Source: JAJYSO01 sp964586655 (GTDB lineage: Bacteria; Bacteroidota; Bacteroidia; Flavobacteriales; Flavobacteriaceae). From it: a stretch of DNA of 64,000 nucleotides. Shown here one piece after another: positions 62,625 through 64,000 of this stretch. The stretch spans positions 1-64,000 of the forward strand of contig CAZPGY010000005.1 of NCBI GenBank assembly GCA_964586655.1, given 5' to 3'. The notes under the pieces were generated by a model. That model made no database searches. It was not told where the DNA came from and worked only from the letters and a program-made list of their open reading frames with translations. The position numbers and the translations under genes were made by a program. Positions within the stretch are counted from its first letter, which is position 1. Every line of letters starts with the position of its first letter.

Positions 62625-63076
62625 TCCTTATTTATCTACAAACAAAATCAGGAAGTAGATCAACCCCGTTTCTCGTACGACATGAGCGTATAGGGAAACA
62701 GGGTTTGTTTTGGCCCGCACTTTCACTTCTATTGAAAACCAACCGGAATAACTTGTGTTGAGCCTGTCGAAATAAAGAGGTTTGTAAATTTTATAGACTA
62801 AAAATTGATTCCTATAATTTGTCATGCCGTATGTTTACAATTAAATAGATCAGCGAAGCCAGAAGCTGAAGCTGGTCTATATTAATTGTCATTACGGTAT
62901 TACTTGGAGATAGCGCTGTTTGGGTAGATTGAACGGATTTGTGTGTCTTTAATGGTATAATTTGGACGATTCAGCCGGATTTTATAAAAGCATGAAAAGT
63001 TTATCTCATTGTGTTTCGGGATGATTTTCAATGAATAAATTTTATGTACTTTTGCACAACTTGTAAAGACAATTCA
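62625..63076. other. Intergenic region before yicC
   Basis: About 450 bp. A TTGAGCCTGTCGAAATAAAG sequence at 62758-62777 matches a type of extragenic repeat common in Flavobacteriia (complement containing TTCGACAGGCTCAA). The yicC promoter box is at 63047-63054. No gene supported. Confidence 0.5.
63047..63054 (+). promoter_or_regulatory. -7 box of yicC-gmk
   Basis: TACTTTTG, TAnnTTTG match, 22 bp before the chosen start codon. It overlaps an upstream in-frame ATG (63044), which is therefore unlikely to be the start. Confidence 0.5.
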
Positions 63077-63943
63077 ATGATTCAATCCATGACCGGGTTT
63101 GGAAAAGAGATCATTTCCCTGCCCCACAAAAAAATTACGATTGAGCTGAAATCCCTCAACAGCAAGAAGCTCGATTTATACCTTAATTTGCCTCCCGAAT
63201 ACAGTGAAAAGGAGCTTTATTTGCGAAAACTTATCTCCGAAAAACTCGGTCGCGGTAAGGTGAACCTGTCTTTTTATATTGAAAACACAAACGGCAAAAC
63301 CGCTACAATCATCAACCACCAAGTGGTGCGCCATTATATGGAAGACCTGAAAAAAGTATCGGGAAGCGATTTGCACAGCGAACTGGAACTGCTCAAGATG
63401 GCTATCAGCCTTCCTGATGCACTGACCAACAGAAAGGAAGAGGTTGACGATCAGGAATTTGCTGCGATTGAAGAGGGGTTGCTGCAGGGCTTAAAAAGTC
63501 TTAATCAATACCGCACCGACGAAGGAAAAGCTTTGGAACAGGACTTTGAATTGCGCATCAAGAACTTGTCTGCTTTGTTGGAATCTGTAAAGGAAATGGA
63601 TCCCGAGCGTCTTGACAAAACCAAACAGCGTTTGCAAAATGCAGTTTCAGACTTGTCGGCAGCAGTAGATGAAAACCGTTTTGAACAAGAGCTGGTGTAC
63701 TATATTGAAAAATATGACATCACCGAGGAAACCACGCGCTTGGCCAATCATTTGGCTTATTTCTCCGAAACCCTATCGGCTCCCGAATCGAATGGGAAAA
63801 AGCTCAATTTCATCAGCCAGGAAATGGGACGTGAAATCAATACCATTGGTAGTAAATCTAATTATGCTCCCATGCAAAAACTCGTAGTTCAAATGAAAGA
63901 TGAGCTCGGTAAAATTAAAGAACAAATTTTAAATGTTTTGTAA
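63077..63943 (+). CDS. YicC/YloC family endoribonuclease-like protein
   Basis: A 288-residue protein of the YicC/YloC family. The N-terminal MIQSMTGFGKE and SLNSKKLDLYLNLPPEY are typical, and the C-terminal GKKLNFISQEMGREINTIGSKSN (in parts) is the most conserved block. Members act in RNA processing. The ATG at 63077 is chosen as it gives the family start MIQSMTGFG. Its TAA overlaps the ATG of gmk by one base, the usual yicC-gmk order. Confidence 0.95.
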   Translation: MIQSMTGFGKEIISLPHKKITIELKSLNSKKLDLYLNLPPEYSEKELYLRKLISEKLGRGKVNLSFYIENTNGKTATIINHQVVRHYMEDLKKVSGSDLHSELELLKMAISLPDALTNRKEEVDDQEFAAIEEGLLQGLKSLNQYRTDEGKALEQDFELRIKNLSALLESVKEMDPERLDKTKQRLQNAVSDLSAAVDENRFEQELVYYIEKYDITEETTRLANHLAYFSETLSAPESNGKKLNFISQEMGREINTIGSKSNYAPMQKLVVQMKDELGKIKEQILNVL

Positions 63944-64000
63944 TGATTGAAGGGAAACTCATCGTGTTTTCGGCTCCTTCGGGTTCGGGAAAGACGACTA
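63943..64000 (+). CDS. gmk: Guanylate kinase, 5' end only
   Basis: The first 19 codons read MIEGKLIVFSAPSGSGKTT, containing the P-loop SAPSGSGKTT of guanylate kinase, which phosphorylates GMP to GDP. The gene continues past the window. It starts inside the stop codon of yicC (TAATG), so it is translationally coupled. Confidence 0.93.
   Translation, partial: MIEGKLIVFSAPSGSGKTT

Noticed and set aside
62628..62825. 65-codon leftward frame after the DPP III-like gene
   Set aside because: Lies over a common extragenic repeat. No protein-like pattern.

Overview
The window is chromosomal DNA of a member of the Bacteroidota, most likely a marine-type Flavobacteriia relative. Direct signs are SusC/SusD and TonB-dependent receptor genes, a type IX secretion (T9SS) sorting domain, many short lipoprotein signals, near absence of Shine-Dalgarno sites, and promoters of the Bacteroidota type (TTG or TTTG, about 19 bp, then TAnnTTTG). 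It carries the mevalonate route to isoprenoids and is dense with ordinary core genes. A small accessory patch sits at about 40.5-44.0 kb.

Layout. 0.3-7.4 kb: PolB-like exonuclease, DMT exporter, dihydrouridine synthase, UbiA prenyltransferase with mevalonate kinase, and an orphan peptide-type binding lipoprotein. 7.6-12.1 kb: a susCD pair with its own promoter and terminator. 12.5-23.7 kb: a haem/iron acquisition locus made of two divergent transcription units. The leftward unit has a TonB receptor, an HmuY-like lipoprotein and an HmuY-like protein with a T9SS tail. The rightward unit has an AraC regulator, a DUF6607-like cytosolic protein, HmuT, HmuU, HmuV and a ChaN-like protein. Both promoter regions carry nearly the same 23-bp sequence (one base differs), which I propose is a shared iron- or haem-responsive operator. 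23.7-32.1 kb: thioesterase, a DUF2249/methyltransferase/CopD-like trio, a very large outer-membrane barrel protein and two lipoproteins, one with a thioredoxin fold.

32.2-38.5 kb: a four-gene RND efflux operon led by its MarR/GbsR-type regulator, with a perfect inverted repeat in the promoter. 38.6-40.4 kb: an OmpH/Skp-like protein and DprA. 40.5-44.0 kb: an internally deleted IS5-type element and a 204-bp fragment of the same IS end, bracketing an AT-rich segment with an ECF sigma factor, a 58-residue protein, an MscS channel and an unknown gene. 44.2-50.1 kb: OmpA with thrombospondin type 3 repeats, an AddB-like nuclease, a hydrolase and a quinone-reductase-like enzyme. Then tRNA-Ala(GGC), cysDN, trmB, a LysE-type exporter, an alkyltransferase-like protein and a DPP IV peptidase. 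57.8-60.1 kb: GYDIA-type GHMP kinase and HMG-CoA reductase. 60.6-64.0 kb: a DPP III-like metallopeptidase, yicC and the start of gmk.

Working together: HMG-CoA reductase, mevalonate kinase, the GYDIA kinase and the UbiA enzyme belong to mevalonate and isoprenoid metabolism, although they lie 50 kb apart. The haem locus forms a complete route from a secreted or surface binder through the outer membrane, the periplasm and the inner membrane. Its cytosolic end is filled by the little-studied DUF6607-like protein, which is the most promising lead in this window.
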